This document shows positions 28,623 to 36,088 of a DNA stretch of 49,227 bases, in pieces. Source of the stretch: JAZSQZ01 sp045538175 (GTDB lineage: Bacteria > Bacillota > Clostridia > Christensenellales > UBA1242); assembly GCA_045538175.1 (NCBI GenBank), contig JAZSQZ010000014.1:1-49227 (forward strand). Direction: 5' to 3'. The first letter of the stretch is position 1; each line of letters begins with the position of its first letter. The position numbers and the translations under genes were made by a program. Under the pieces are notes generated by a model. The model did not search any database. It saw only the letters and a list, made by a program, of their open reading frames with translations, and had not been told where the DNA came from.

Positions 28623-29759
28623 TTAGTTGATTTTTTTACCTAAAACTAATACTGCAAAAGATACTACAAATATTGATACTGCTATATACCACCACTTTAT
28701 ATAGTATGTGTTTGCATTGTAATATCCACCCACAGCATACATCTCGCCCATTTCGTTTACATAAAATAAAATTGTACCACTTTCGTCAATTCTTCTAATG
28801 TTTGTGCCAGCGTTATTTAATCTTTCAACAACTTCATCGTGTGGGTGTCCATATTTATTATCTACCCCACAACTTATAACTGCTTCTTCTGGTTTTATGG
28901 CATTTAAAAATTCTTGACTTGTTGATGTATCACTTCCGTGGTGGCCTACTTTTAAAACTTCTACGTCAAATTTTCCAGCATTTGCTTCGGTTTTGTATTC
29001 TTCTAAGAAATCTTCTTCGCACTCGATTGATGCGTCGCCTGTAAACATAAAGTCAATTTCTTTATATGACAAAATCATTAAAGGTGAAAAATCATTTACA
29101 TCTGAATAATAATCACTTAAAGGATAATAAAATTTTAATTCGTATCCTGCAGTTTCATTTTTAATAATATCTTGAGTTGTTTTTACATATTCGTTGTTAA
29201 AGAATATTTTGTCGGCATCTGTTTTTGCCTTAAAACTTGTTACAGTTTCGTCCCAAATGTTTGTTGTGTGTGTTTTTGCACCTGCTGGTGCTGTTTCGCT
29301 TTTAGAGTAGATTTCTGGCCTAAAAACATATTCTATATCATACTTTTCGATTACGTCAGGGGCTGAGCCTATATGGTCTTCGTCACTATGTGTTAAGATT
29401 AGGTAATCTATCTTATTATATTCGTCTTCAAAAATTGTAGTTTCTAGGTAATTTATAAGTTGTTCGCTTGCACTTCTTGGACCTGCATCAATCATCATAA
29501 TTTTATTGTCTGGAAGTTCAACAACTGCACTATCCCCTTGCCCTACATTTATAAAGTGGACCTTTAAGCCATCTTCACCGATTTGTTCGATTGTTGTGCT
29601 TTCAGTTTGCTTTTGTGTGTTTGCATTAAGCAAGCCTTCGATTTGTGATGTAAATATAAAACTTACAGCAAGCAAAACTGTTATAACAAAGAAAATGCCT
29701 AGTTTGATTTTCTTTATTTTTATTCTTTCTTCTTTTGTTCTTCTTCTACGATTTGCCAT
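28623..29759 (-). CDS. Membrane-bound ComEC-type metallo-beta-lactamase-fold protein
   Basis: 378 residues with a very basic start (ANRRRRTKEERIKIKKIK), a membrane helix at ~19-38, a metallo-beta-lactamase domain and a second membrane helix at ~352-373. The hydrolase domain has VHFINVGQGDSAVV, the metal motif HSDEDHIG (124-131), FMFTGDAS and VLKVGHHGSDTS (~270), as in the C-terminal domain of ComEC and in stand-alone ComE-like hydrolases. The catalytic part should face outside, as the basic N-terminus stays in the cytoplasm. No ComEC channel domain is present. Its start lies 4 bp after the patatin stop, so they are one operon. Substrate (nucleic acid, phosphodiester or other) is not known. 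Confidence 0.82.
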   Translation of the reverse strand: MANRRRRTKEERIKIKKIKLGIFFVITVLLAVSFIFTSQIEGLLNANTQKQTESTTIEQIGEDGLKVHFINVGQGDSAVVELPDNKIMMIDAGPRSASEQLINYLETTIFEDEYNKIDYLILTHSDEDHIGSAPDVIEKYDIEYVFRPEIYSKSETAPAGAKTHTTNIWDETVTSFKAKTDADKIFFNNEYVKTTQDIIKNETAGYELKFYYPLSDYYSDVNDFSPLMILSYKEIDFMFTGDASIECEEDFLEEYKTEANAGKFDVEVLKVGHHGSDTSTSQEFLNAIKPEEAVISCGVDNKYGHPHDEVVERLNNAGTNIRRIDESGTILFYVNEMGEMYAVGGYYNANTYYIKWWYIAVSIFVVSFAVLVLGKKIN

Positions 29760-29762
29760 AAA

Positions 29763-30638
29763 TTATCCTTTTGCCTTAATAAGTTTATTTGCTTTTGTTT
29801 TTTTGTTTGGTTTTTTGCTTATCATTTTTAAGATTTCAGGTATCTTTTCAATTGTTGCTAGATACCCTTCTTCTATCATCTCTTCCTTGCCCTCAGTTTT
29901 TGTTGACTTATATCTTTTAAGGTCTGGTTTTATAACAAGGTCTGAATTTATATAACCTTTAACAGAGTTGCTTTTCATCAATATTCTTAAACTTGCAAGC
30001 AAAGTATCAACAAGTCCTAAGGACTCTGTACCTTCACCACGGGTTGAGTTTACATCAACAGATATTACATAATCGCAATCATAAAATCTTGGAATATCTG
30101 CTGGGATATTATTTTGAAGTCCACCATCTGCAAGGTGCATATTTTCAAATTCGACCGGAGCAAAAACACCAGGGACTGCACAACTACCAGAAACTGCTGT
30201 TGCAAGATTTCCTTTTGTGATTCTTATTTCATCTCCACTGATAAGGTCAACTGCGACTGCACAAAATGGTATTTTCAAATCTTCAAAAGTAATATCGCCA
30301 ACTGCTTCTTTTACGATGTTTTGAATACCTGTTGCTTTTGATGGGACAAACAAAATTTTACTTGTTTTAATTTCCTTTTCGGTTATGTCCATACCGATTT
30401 CATAAATTTGGTCTGCTGTAAGCCCTGCACAATATAGTGCACCTACAAGAGAGCCAACACTTGTGCCTGCGACATAATCGAATTCTATGCCATATTCAGC
30501 AAACGCTTTTAGGGCGCCAATGTGGCCATATCCCCTTGTTGCACCACCACCGAGCGCTAATCCAAGTTTTACCTTTTTGTTTCTCTTAATGTCAATATCG
30601 TCTTTAATTTTAGTTTTAAAAATATTTAAAAAACCCAT
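29763..30638 (-). CDS. Patatin-like phospholipase (RssA/YlbK type)
   Basis: A 291-residue patatin-family serine hydrolase, probably acting on phospholipids or lipid esters at the inner face of the membrane. Seen: the oxyanion loop GGGATRG (30-36), the nucleophile elbow GTSVGS with Ser60, and the second catalytic residue Asp171 in LADGGLQNN. The ATG at 30638 is chosen because GAGGAAG lies 3 nt upstream. The longer frame to 30674 has no ribosome binding site and starts inside the promoter. First gene of a two-gene operon with the metallo-beta-lactamase protein. Confidence 0.9.
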   Translation of the reverse strand: MGFLNIFKTKIKDDIDIKRNKKVKLGLALGGGATRGYGHIGALKAFAEYGIEFDYVAGTSVGSLVGALYCAGLTADQIYEIGMDITEKEIKTSKILFVPSKATGIQNIVKEAVGDITFEDLKIPFCAVAVDLISGDEIRITKGNLATAVSGSCAVPGVFAPVEFENMHLADGGLQNNIPADIPRFYDCDYVISVDVNSTRGEGTESLGLVDTLLASLRILMKSNSVKGYINSDLVIKPDLKRYKSTKTEGKEEMIEEGYLATIEKIPEILKMISKKPNKKTKANKLIKAKG

Positions 30639-30660
30639 ATCTTCCTCGTAAATATAATTT

Positions 30661-30689
30661 ATTTTACCAAACATATAAAAAAATTACAA
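30661..30689 (-). promoter_or_regulatory. Promoter of the patatin operon
   Basis: TTGTAA (30689-30684), a 17-nt spacer and TAAAAT (30666-30661) on the minus strand, 23 bp before the chosen ATG. Confidence 0.6.
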
Positions 30690-30726
30690 CTAAACAAAAA
30701 CAAAATAAATCACATTATAAAACAAA

Positions 30727-30753
30727 AAAAGCAAGTGATTTTCACTTGCTTTT
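30727..30753 (-). terminator. Terminator after the coiled-coil gene
   Basis: A perfect 12-bp stem (30727-30738 with 30742-30753) and a 3-nt loop, then a T-run on the minus strand. It probably ends the whole smpB-ssrA-coiled-coil transcript. Confidence 0.85.
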
Positions 30754-30763
30754 GTTTTCTATT

Positions 30764-32242
30764 TTAGTTTTCGTCTGTTGTTGTAGGTGTTTCGTCTTTC
30801 TTTTCTTCTTCGCCTTCGTTTTTGTCTGTTTCGCCTGCATCAACAGTTGAAGTTGCATCTCCTTCGTTTGCATTTGTATCTGTTGTGTTGTCTGCATCTG
30901 TTGTATCATCTGCGTCAACTTCAACTTCTACAACTTCTGGAGCTGGTTTTTCAGCGATTTGTGTTTCTAATTCTTGAAGTTGTGCTTCCAAACTTGCGAT
31001 ATCTTCTTTAATTTCGCCAACGTTTCTTGTTAAGATTTGGTTGGTTCTCTCAAGTATTGGATATCTTTCTTTGTTTTGTGTCATAACTTCTTCACAGTGT
31101 TGAACTGATAATCTAAGACCTTCAAGTAAGTCGAGTTCTTCTGCAAGTTTCTTTGCTTTTTCTTCATCAATATCAACATAGTTATTTACGCCGTAAAGGA
31201 TAACTTTTTGTTTTGCAACAATAGCTTCTTTTCTACGAAGTTTCTTTTTATCGCTTTCAAGTGTTAAACTTACTCTCTTTAATGGTAAGTATTCTTTTTT
31301 GTTTTGTGAAAGTTCTTTTTCGTTTTGTTTTAAACGGTTCTTTAAGACTTCGATACGAGCCCTAATGTCTTCAGGTGAACCTTTTGCTTTACCTTCAACT
31401 TCAACAACTTTTTCAACTTCGACAACTTTTTCGACAACTTTGACTTCATCTTTTTTGTTCTTTGCTTCTTCTTCAAGTTTTGCAATAGTTTCTTTATCAG
31501 AATCAATTTGTTTTTGAAGTTCTTCGATTTGTTTTTGAAGTTGATTTGCTTTTTCGTCAGCTTCCTTAGATTTTTCTTCTAAGATCTTTGATTTTTCTTC
31601 AATTTCTTTTGATTTTTCTTCGAGTTCTTTTGCTTTTGCTTCGTTTGCTTTTGAAAGTTCGTCGTTTGCTTTTGCTTTTTCTTCTGCTTCTTTAAGTAAT
31701 TGATTTTGTTTATTCTTGATTTCTTCTTCTTCAAGTTCTTTCAAACTTTGTTGTGAGATTTCAGCAATAATTGAATCAATATCTTCTTTTGGTTTTTGAG
31801 CAGGTCTTGGAGCAGGAGCTGGTGCAGGTCTTGGTGCAGGAGCTGGTTGTGGAGCTTGTCTTTGTGCAACCATATTTTCCCTACCATCTGTGTAGTTATG
31901 AGCAAACTTCTCTTCTTCGTTTGCTTTGTTTAAATCAACACCTTGTGGTCCTTGTTGGACAGGTGCTGGTTGTTCTTGTGGTTTTTCTGGATTAAATTCT
32001 CTTTTGTTCTCTTCGTATGTTAGAGCTTCTCTTTGGTCCTCCTTATTAGTGTTAAGAAGAACAGGTCTTGTGTAGGTTTTGCCGCCTTCGGTATAACCAT
32101 TAGAATTTTTGTTCCTTTTAAAGAAAATTCCGTTTGAGTTGTCAATGATTGAAATAAGAAGGTCAGATAAAAATACGATGATAAAAGCACCGACTGCAAC
32201 TATTCCAATAATTGCCAAAATGTTTAAAAAAGTGTCTAACAT
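30764..32242 (-). CDS. Membrane-anchored coiled-coil protein with acidic tail, unknown function
   Basis: Not recognised as a named family. The 492 residues divide into: a membrane helix at ~7-34; a linker; a Pro/Ala-rich segment at ~127-151; a long coiled coil at ~156-265 with heptad repeats such as EEKSKEIEEKSK; a second helical domain at ~294-431 rich in Lys, Leu and Glu; and an acidic Thr/Asp/Glu tail at ~434-492. With a short N-terminus before the helix, the bulk probably lies in the cytoplasm, as in division or envelope scaffold proteins, but that is inference. A longer frame to 32317 runs into the tmRNA gene; the ATG at 32242 follows GGAGGA and is chosen. It lies 33 bp after ssrA. Confidence 0.8.
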   Translation of the reverse strand: MLDTFLNILAIIGIVAVGAFIIVFLSDLLISIIDNSNGIFFKRNKNSNGYTEGGKTYTRPVLLNTNKEDQREALTYEENKREFNPEKPQEQPAPVQQGPQGVDLNKANEEEKFAHNYTDGRENMVAQRQAPQPAPAPRPAPAPAPRPAQKPKEDIDSIIAEISQQSLKELEEEEIKNKQNQLLKEAEEKAKANDELSKANEAKAKELEEKSKEIEEKSKILEEKSKEADEKANQLQKQIEELQKQIDSDKETIAKLEEEAKNKKDEVKVVEKVVEVEKVVEVEGKAKGSPEDIRARIEVLKNRLKQNEKELSQNKKEYLPLKRVSLTLESDKKKLRRKEAIVAKQKVILYGVNNYVDIDEEKAKKLAEELDLLEGLRLSVQHCEEVMTQNKERYPILERTNQILTRNVGEIKEDIASLEAQLQELETQIAEKPAPEVVEVEVDADDTTDADNTTDTNANEGDATSTVDAGETDKNEGEEEKKDETPTTTDEN

Positions 32243-32275
32243 AAAAGTCCTCCAAAATGTTAAATATTTTTTTAG

Positions 32276-32615
32276 TGGTGGAAGCGATGGGAATTGAACC
32301 CATGTCCGAAAAAGCAAGTGATGGCTTTTCTCCGTGTGAAGTTTGCTAAAAATTTCATTAAGTTACCTTAGCAAACGAAGTTAACTTAACAATCCTAAAG
32401 GTACGATTACTTGCCTAGGCAACAAGTAAAAGTTTCACATTTAAATAATGCCCATAAGTTACAATGTGGAACTCACTTACAAACATCTACTAAGCAGCAG
32501 CTAAAGCAGAATTGTTATTATAGTTTGCGTTTAAGCTTTTTCCGTTTTTACACAGCCGAGCCTGTGACACGCTTTACCAAAACTTCAACTAGTCCGTCAA
32601 AACCAAGTCGCCCCC
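32276..32615 (-). ncRNA. ssrA: Transfer-messenger RNA (tmRNA)
   Basis: A 340-nt tmRNA that frees stalled ribosomes with SmpB. The 5' end GGGGGCGACTTGGTTTTGAC pairs with CGCTTCC before a genome-encoded ACCA end (7-bp acceptor stem, two G-U pairs). A T-arm TTCAATTCC is visible near the 3' end. The tag reading frame starts at GCA (32528) and encodes ANYNNNSALAAA before a TAG at 32492-32490. The 5' end directly follows the last base of the smpB stop codon. Confidence 0.96.
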
Positions 32616-33059
32616 TTAATAATTTTTAATTTGACGAGAGGTTTCTCTCTTGATATCTTTTTCCTTAAGTGTGTCCTTCTTGTCGTAAAGTTTTTTACCT
32701 CTTCCAAGTCCAATTTCCACCTTTACATATGAACCTGATAAGCCAACTTTTGTTGGAACAAGTGTCAAACCCTTTGTTGATACCTTTTGACTAAGTTTTA
32801 AGATTTCATTTTTGTTTAGCAACAACTTTCTGTCTCTATCTGGTTTTGGAGCAAAACCTTGTGAACTTTGATATGGTTTTATGAAAGAATTTTTCAAAAA
32901 AACTTCGTTATTTTTAAAAACTATAAAACTTTCATTTATTGTCATACCATTTTGTCTTATTGATTTTACTTCACAACCTTCAAGTACAATGCCCGCCAAA
33001 TAAGTCTCTAAAATGAAATAGTTAAAGTGTGCATTTTTGTTTGAACTAACAATTTTCAT
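32616..33059 (-). CDS. smpB: SsrA-binding protein SmpB
   Basis: SmpB binds the tRNA-like part of tmRNA and brings it to stalled ribosomes. The 147 residues carry the family features NKNAHFNYFILETYLAGIVL, GCEVKSIR, the segment KGLTLVPTKVG, and the C-terminal KVEIGLGRGKKLYDKKDTLKEKD with a basic tail that enters the mRNA channel. ATG at 33059 has an AAGAGG site. The TAA stop touches the first base of ssrA. Confidence 0.96.
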   Translation of the reverse strand: MKIVSSNKNAHFNYFILETYLAGIVLEGCEVKSIRQNGMTINESFIVFKNNEVFLKNSFIKPYQSSQGFAPKPDRDRKLLLNKNEILKLSQKVSTKGLTLVPTKVGLSGSYVKVEIGLGRGKKLYDKKDTLKEKDIKRETSRQIKNY

Positions 33060-33075
33060 ACATTTAACCTCTTAA

Positions 33076-33103
33076 ATTATACCATACTTATTTTAATTTG
33101 CAA
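33076..33103 (-). promoter_or_regulatory. smpB-ssrA promoter
   Basis: TTGCAA (33103-33098), a 16-nt spacer and TATAAT (33081-33076) on the minus strand, 17 bp before the smpB ATG. Confidence 0.6.
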
Positions 33104-33162
33104 TATTATTTTAAAATTTTTTTTAGTCATTGTGCCTAAATTTTGCTTATTTTTAAATAAAT

Positions 33163-33218
33163 ATAGCAAAAATGTTTGACATTTTACAACTATATTCTAA
33201 AATCAAACATTTTGCTAT
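33163..33218 (-). terminator. Long hairpin after rnr, probable terminator
   Basis: The arms 33163-33179 and 33203-33218 pair almost perfectly with one bulged base, enclosing a 23-nt loop. It lies 14 bp after the rnr stop and upstream of the smpB promoter. The following minus-strand run is AT-rich but not a clean U-tract, so termination may be partial. Confidence 0.55.
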
Positions 33219-33231
33219 TTTATTATATTTA

Positions 33232-35343
33232 TTATTTAACTTTTTTAATCAACTTAAATGCAACTTTTTTCTCCGATAGGTTGCAAGATAATACTTCGAT
33301 TATTACCCTGTCGCCTATTCTAAAGAAACCGTTTTTACCAACAAGACACAAGGTCTTTTCGTTTAAGGTGTAATAATCTTGTGGCATATTTTCAACATTT
33401 GCGTATCCTTCACAAGTATTGTCAAGTTCAACAAAAACGCCCTTGTTTAAAACACTGTTGATTGTGCCTTCGAATTGTTCGCCTATAAATTGTTGCATAT
33501 ATTCGCACTTCTTATAATCTTCAACTGCCCTTTCTAATTCTTCTGAAAGTTTTTCTCTTTCACTTGATTGCATTGAAGACTTTTCGACAAAGTCAACAAG
33601 TTCTGGACTGTTTATATTTTTGTCACCACGAAGATATTTCTTTATAATTCTGTGAATTGTAAGGTCAGGATATCTTCTAATAGGTGAAGTAAAGTGACAA
33701 TAGAAAGTGCTTGCAAGACCGAAGTGACCAAGGCAATCTGGAAGATATTTTGCCTTCTTTAGAGATCTTAACATAAGCATATTAACAACTTTTGCATAAC
33801 TTTCCTTTTCGACTTCGTTTAAAATCTTTTGGAAATCCATAGGCTTGATATCTTGCATATCTACTGATACATTAACCCCTAAAGATTCTAAAAAGCCAAA
33901 GAAGGCTGCAACTTTTTCGACATTTGGTTTTTCGTGAACACGATATACGAAAGGAGTATTTAATTCAACAAACTTTTCTGCAATAACTTCGTTTGCAACA
34001 ACCATAAATGTTTCGATAATCTTATTTGATTGATTATACTCTCTAACCCCGATTTCAATAGGTTTTCCGTTTTCATCAACAACAATCTTACATTCAGGAA
34101 TTTCAAAGTTGATTGAACCCCTTCCTACTCTTTCTTTATCTAAAATTGCAGATAATTTTGCCATATCTAAAATGATAGGTAAAATTTCTTTATATTTATT
34201 GCAGATATCTTTATCACCGTCTAACATCTTTGTAACTTCATTATATGTTAGGCGATATTTACTTTTGATAACTGACTCTGAAATTTCGTAGTTTTGAACT
34301 TTACCTGTGTTATCGATATCCATAAATACAGTAAGGGCAAGTCTTTCAACATTTGGATTTAATGAACAAATACCATTTGAAAGTTCTACCGGAAGCATAG
34401 GGATAACGTGATTTAAGTAGTAAATACTTGTTGCTCTGTTAAATGCTTCTTTATCGATAACTGAATCTTGTGGAACATAATGACCGACATCAGCAATGTG
34501 AACACCTAAGTGATATGTTCCGTCTTTATTTATTGAAAGAGAAACAGCATCGTCAAAGTCCTTTGCGTCATCTCCGTCAATTGTAAAACACATAAGTTCT
34601 GTTAAGTCGTTTCTGTTTTTCTTTGCATTTGCAGTTACTTGTTGTGGAACTTCTTGTGCAGCTTTTAAAACTTCTTCAGGGAATTCTTCTTTTACTTTAT
34701 ATGTTCTTAGGATACTTTTAAGGTCTGTACCTTTATCTTTAGGGCTACCTAAAACTTCAACAACTCTGCCCCATAGGGTTTTGCCTTTATCGAAGTCAAA
34801 AACTTTTACAACAACTTTATCCCCTGGTTTTGCATCAAGAGAGTTTGCGTTGCTAATCAAAATTTCTTTATCAAACTTTGCGTTGTCTGATATAACCCTG
34901 CCATTGTTTGGTTGTTTGAAGAAAGTACCTACAACTTCACTATTTGCATGGTTTAAAATTTTGACAACTTTGCCTTCACCTTTTTTATCACCAACAGGTT
35001 GGGTGATGATTTTTACCAAAACTTCATCGCCATCAAAACTGTTTAAAGTATTCTTCTCGGCAATAAAAATGTCTTCTCCATTTTCAACCCTTAAAAAAGA
35101 GTATCCATACCCGCTGGCACTGATTTTGCCCTTTTTCATACTAAGAAGTGCTATTGGTGAATATTTGTTTCTATTGAACTCATATATTTCGCCTTCTCTT
35201 TCTAACTCGCACAAAGCATTATAAGTTTCTTCTTCATCAAACTTTAAATTTTTTGCGACATTTTCTGCAAGGCTTCTTAACCCCTTGTGTGGAATATATT
35301 TTGTTTCTAAACAATTTAATATATTTTTCTTAAAAGAATCCAT
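33232..35343 (-). CDS. rnr: Ribonuclease R
   Basis: A 703-residue 3'-5' exoribonuclease of the RNB family that degrades structured RNA and works with tmRNA on stalled messages. In order: an N-terminal winged-helix-like region, cold-shock domains (~65-210), the catalytic RNB core with CFTIDGDDAKDFDDAVSL, whose aspartates bind metal, the HFTSPIRRYPDLTIHR motif, and a C-terminal S1 domain from ~620. It ends shortly after S1 without the long basic tail of some homologues. The ATG has GGAGAAAGG upstream. A structured leader lies between it and secG. Confidence 0.95.
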   Translation of the reverse strand: MDSFKKNILNCLETKYIPHKGLRSLAENVAKNLKFDEEETYNALCELEREGEIYEFNRNKYSPIALLSMKKGKISASGYGYSFLRVENGEDIFIAEKNTLNSFDGDEVLVKIITQPVGDKKGEGKVVKILNHANSEVVGTFFKQPNNGRVISDNAKFDKEILISNANSLDAKPGDKVVVKVFDFDKGKTLWGRVVEVLGSPKDKGTDLKSILRTYKVKEEFPEEVLKAAQEVPQQVTANAKKNRNDLTELMCFTIDGDDAKDFDDAVSLSINKDGTYHLGVHIADVGHYVPQDSVIDKEAFNRATSIYYLNHVIPMLPVELSNGICSLNPNVERLALTVFMDIDNTGKVQNYEISESVIKSKYRLTYNEVTKMLDGDKDICNKYKEILPIILDMAKLSAILDKERVGRGSINFEIPECKIVVDENGKPIEIGVREYNQSNKIIETFMVVANEVIAEKFVELNTPFVYRVHEKPNVEKVAAFFGFLESLGVNVSVDMQDIKPMDFQKILNEVEKESYAKVVNMLMLRSLKKAKYLPDCLGHFGLASTFYCHFTSPIRRYPDLTIHRIIKKYLRGDKNINSPELVDFVEKSSMQSSEREKLSEELERAVEDYKKCEYMQQFIGEQFEGTINSVLNKGVFVELDNTCEGYANVENMPQDYYTLNEKTLCLVGKNGFFRIGDRVIIEVLSCNLSEKKVAFKLIKKVK

Positions 35344-35361
35344 ACCTTTCTCCTAATAAAA

Positions 35362-35458
35362 AAAGTGACTATAAAAGCCACTTTAAAATAGCAATAACTG
35401 CCTGTGGCAAAGAATTTATAGGTTGCCACCAAATAAGGTTTATTACCTAATAATAAAC
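35362..35458 (-). promoter_or_regulatory. Three-hairpin leader between secG and rnr
   Basis: On the minus transcript three hairpins follow each other: 35458-35438 (8-bp perfect stem, 5-nt loop), 35429-35404 (7-bp stem, 12-nt loop) and 35384-35362 (6 bp plus a mismatch-interrupted extension, followed by TTTTTTT). The last one resembles an intrinsic terminator and sits just before the rnr ribosome binding site. It may be an ordinary secG terminator or an attenuator for rnr. No known riboswitch or T-box core was recognised. Confidence 0.55.
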
Positions 35459-35464
35459 TGAAAA

Positions 35465-35776
35465 TTAACCTGCATAAGGATAGATTGCTGTCAAAATAAA
35501 GTATACAACAACACAAGCAACGATAATTATTGAAAGAATAATTGTTGCTTTTTTAAGCATACCTTCTTTTGATCTGCCTTTGTTTTGTGAGTAATAACTT
35601 TCAGCACCTGTAAGAGCAGTTGCACCTTCACTATCGCTTTCTTGACAAAGAACAACAACGATAAGTGCAATAGCGCAGATTCCGACAAGAATCATTAAAA
35701 TCATTCTAATTACAGGGAATGAGTTACTAATCCATCCTGCAACAGCAGCACCAAGCATATTCATATAATTGTACAT
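35465..35776 (-). CDS. secG: Protein translocase subunit SecG
   Basis: Small SecYEG channel subunit, 103 residues, with two membrane helices (~22-43 and ~76-98) and the family centre LCQESDSEGATALTG ... SYYSQNKGRSKEGML between them. An N-terminal stretch of ~20 residues precedes the first helix. AGGAG lies upstream of the ATG. The secG-rnr-smpB-ssrA order is widely conserved in Firmicutes. Confidence 0.9.
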   Translation of the reverse strand: MYNYMNMLGAAVAGWISNSFPVIRMILMILVGICAIALIVVVLCQESDSEGATALTGAESYYSQNKGRSKEGMLKKATIILSIIIVACVVVYFILTAIYPYAG

Positions 35777-35806
35777 AAACTTAAACTCCTAATAAAACTA
35801 CGATGT

Positions 35807-35835
35807 AGTTTATCACATAGAACTTTAAAAATCAA
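35807..35835 (-). promoter_or_regulatory. Candidate secG promoter with overlapping palindrome
   Basis: TTGATT, a 17-nt spacer and TAAACT (-10 at 35812-35807) on the minus strand. The inverted repeat AAACTAC-gat-GTAGTTT (35795-35811) covers the -10 and the start point, as an operator would. Confidence 0.45.
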
Positions 35836-35864
35836 GTAAAAACTTGAAACTAAAGTTTTTATTA

Positions 35865-36077
35865 CTATCTGTAAATCGTGAACATTAAAATTGCAGCAAT
35901 AAAAATTATCAAAAGAATTAAATATGCCCAGTTAACGCTTGTCCCTTCTAACTTTCGATTAAGGGACTTGCAAAAGCAAATAATTCCGCAAATAAATGAG
36001 AAGAAAATAACAAACCACCTAACAGGTTCACTTACATTTCTTATAAAATTGATGATGTTTATATAAAAGTCCTGCAA
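35865..36077 (-). CDS. Small two-helix membrane protein, unknown function
   Basis: A 70-residue frame starting with TTG, with AAGGA 8 nt upstream. It has two hydrophobic helices (~20-40 and ~50-68) separated by a short basic loop (CKSLNRKLEG). It starts 11 bp after the tpiA stop and before secG, so it is probably the last gene of the glycolytic operon. No family was recognised. Reality of the gene rests on spacing, the ribosome binding site and the plausible membrane protein composition. Confidence 0.6.
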   Translation of the reverse strand: MQDFYINIINFIRNVSEPVRWFVIFFSFICGIICFCKSLNRKLEGTSVNWAYLILLIIFIAAILMFTIYR

Positions 36078-36088
36078 AATATTTGTCC

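Noticed and set aside
29506..29955. 149-residue plus-strand open frame with hydrophobic stretches
   Set aside because: It spans the junction of two well-supported minus-strand genes, and its composition is the complement of their codons.
30639..30674. Upstream ATG for the patatin-like gene
   Set aside because: It has no ribosome binding site and lies within the promoter spacer. GAGGAAG precedes the ATG at 30638.
32243..32317. 25-residue extension of the coiled-coil protein
   Set aside because: It overlaps the 3' end of the tmRNA gene. The ATG at 32242 has GGAGGA upstream.
32411..32629. 72-residue plus-strand open frame
   Set aside because: It lies within the tmRNA gene on the opposite strand.
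35401..35450. T-box riboswitch upstream of rnr (a GGTGGCAACC stretch)
   Set aside because: The T-box consensus is not met, there is no stem I or specifier loop, and rnr is not a T-box-controlled gene.
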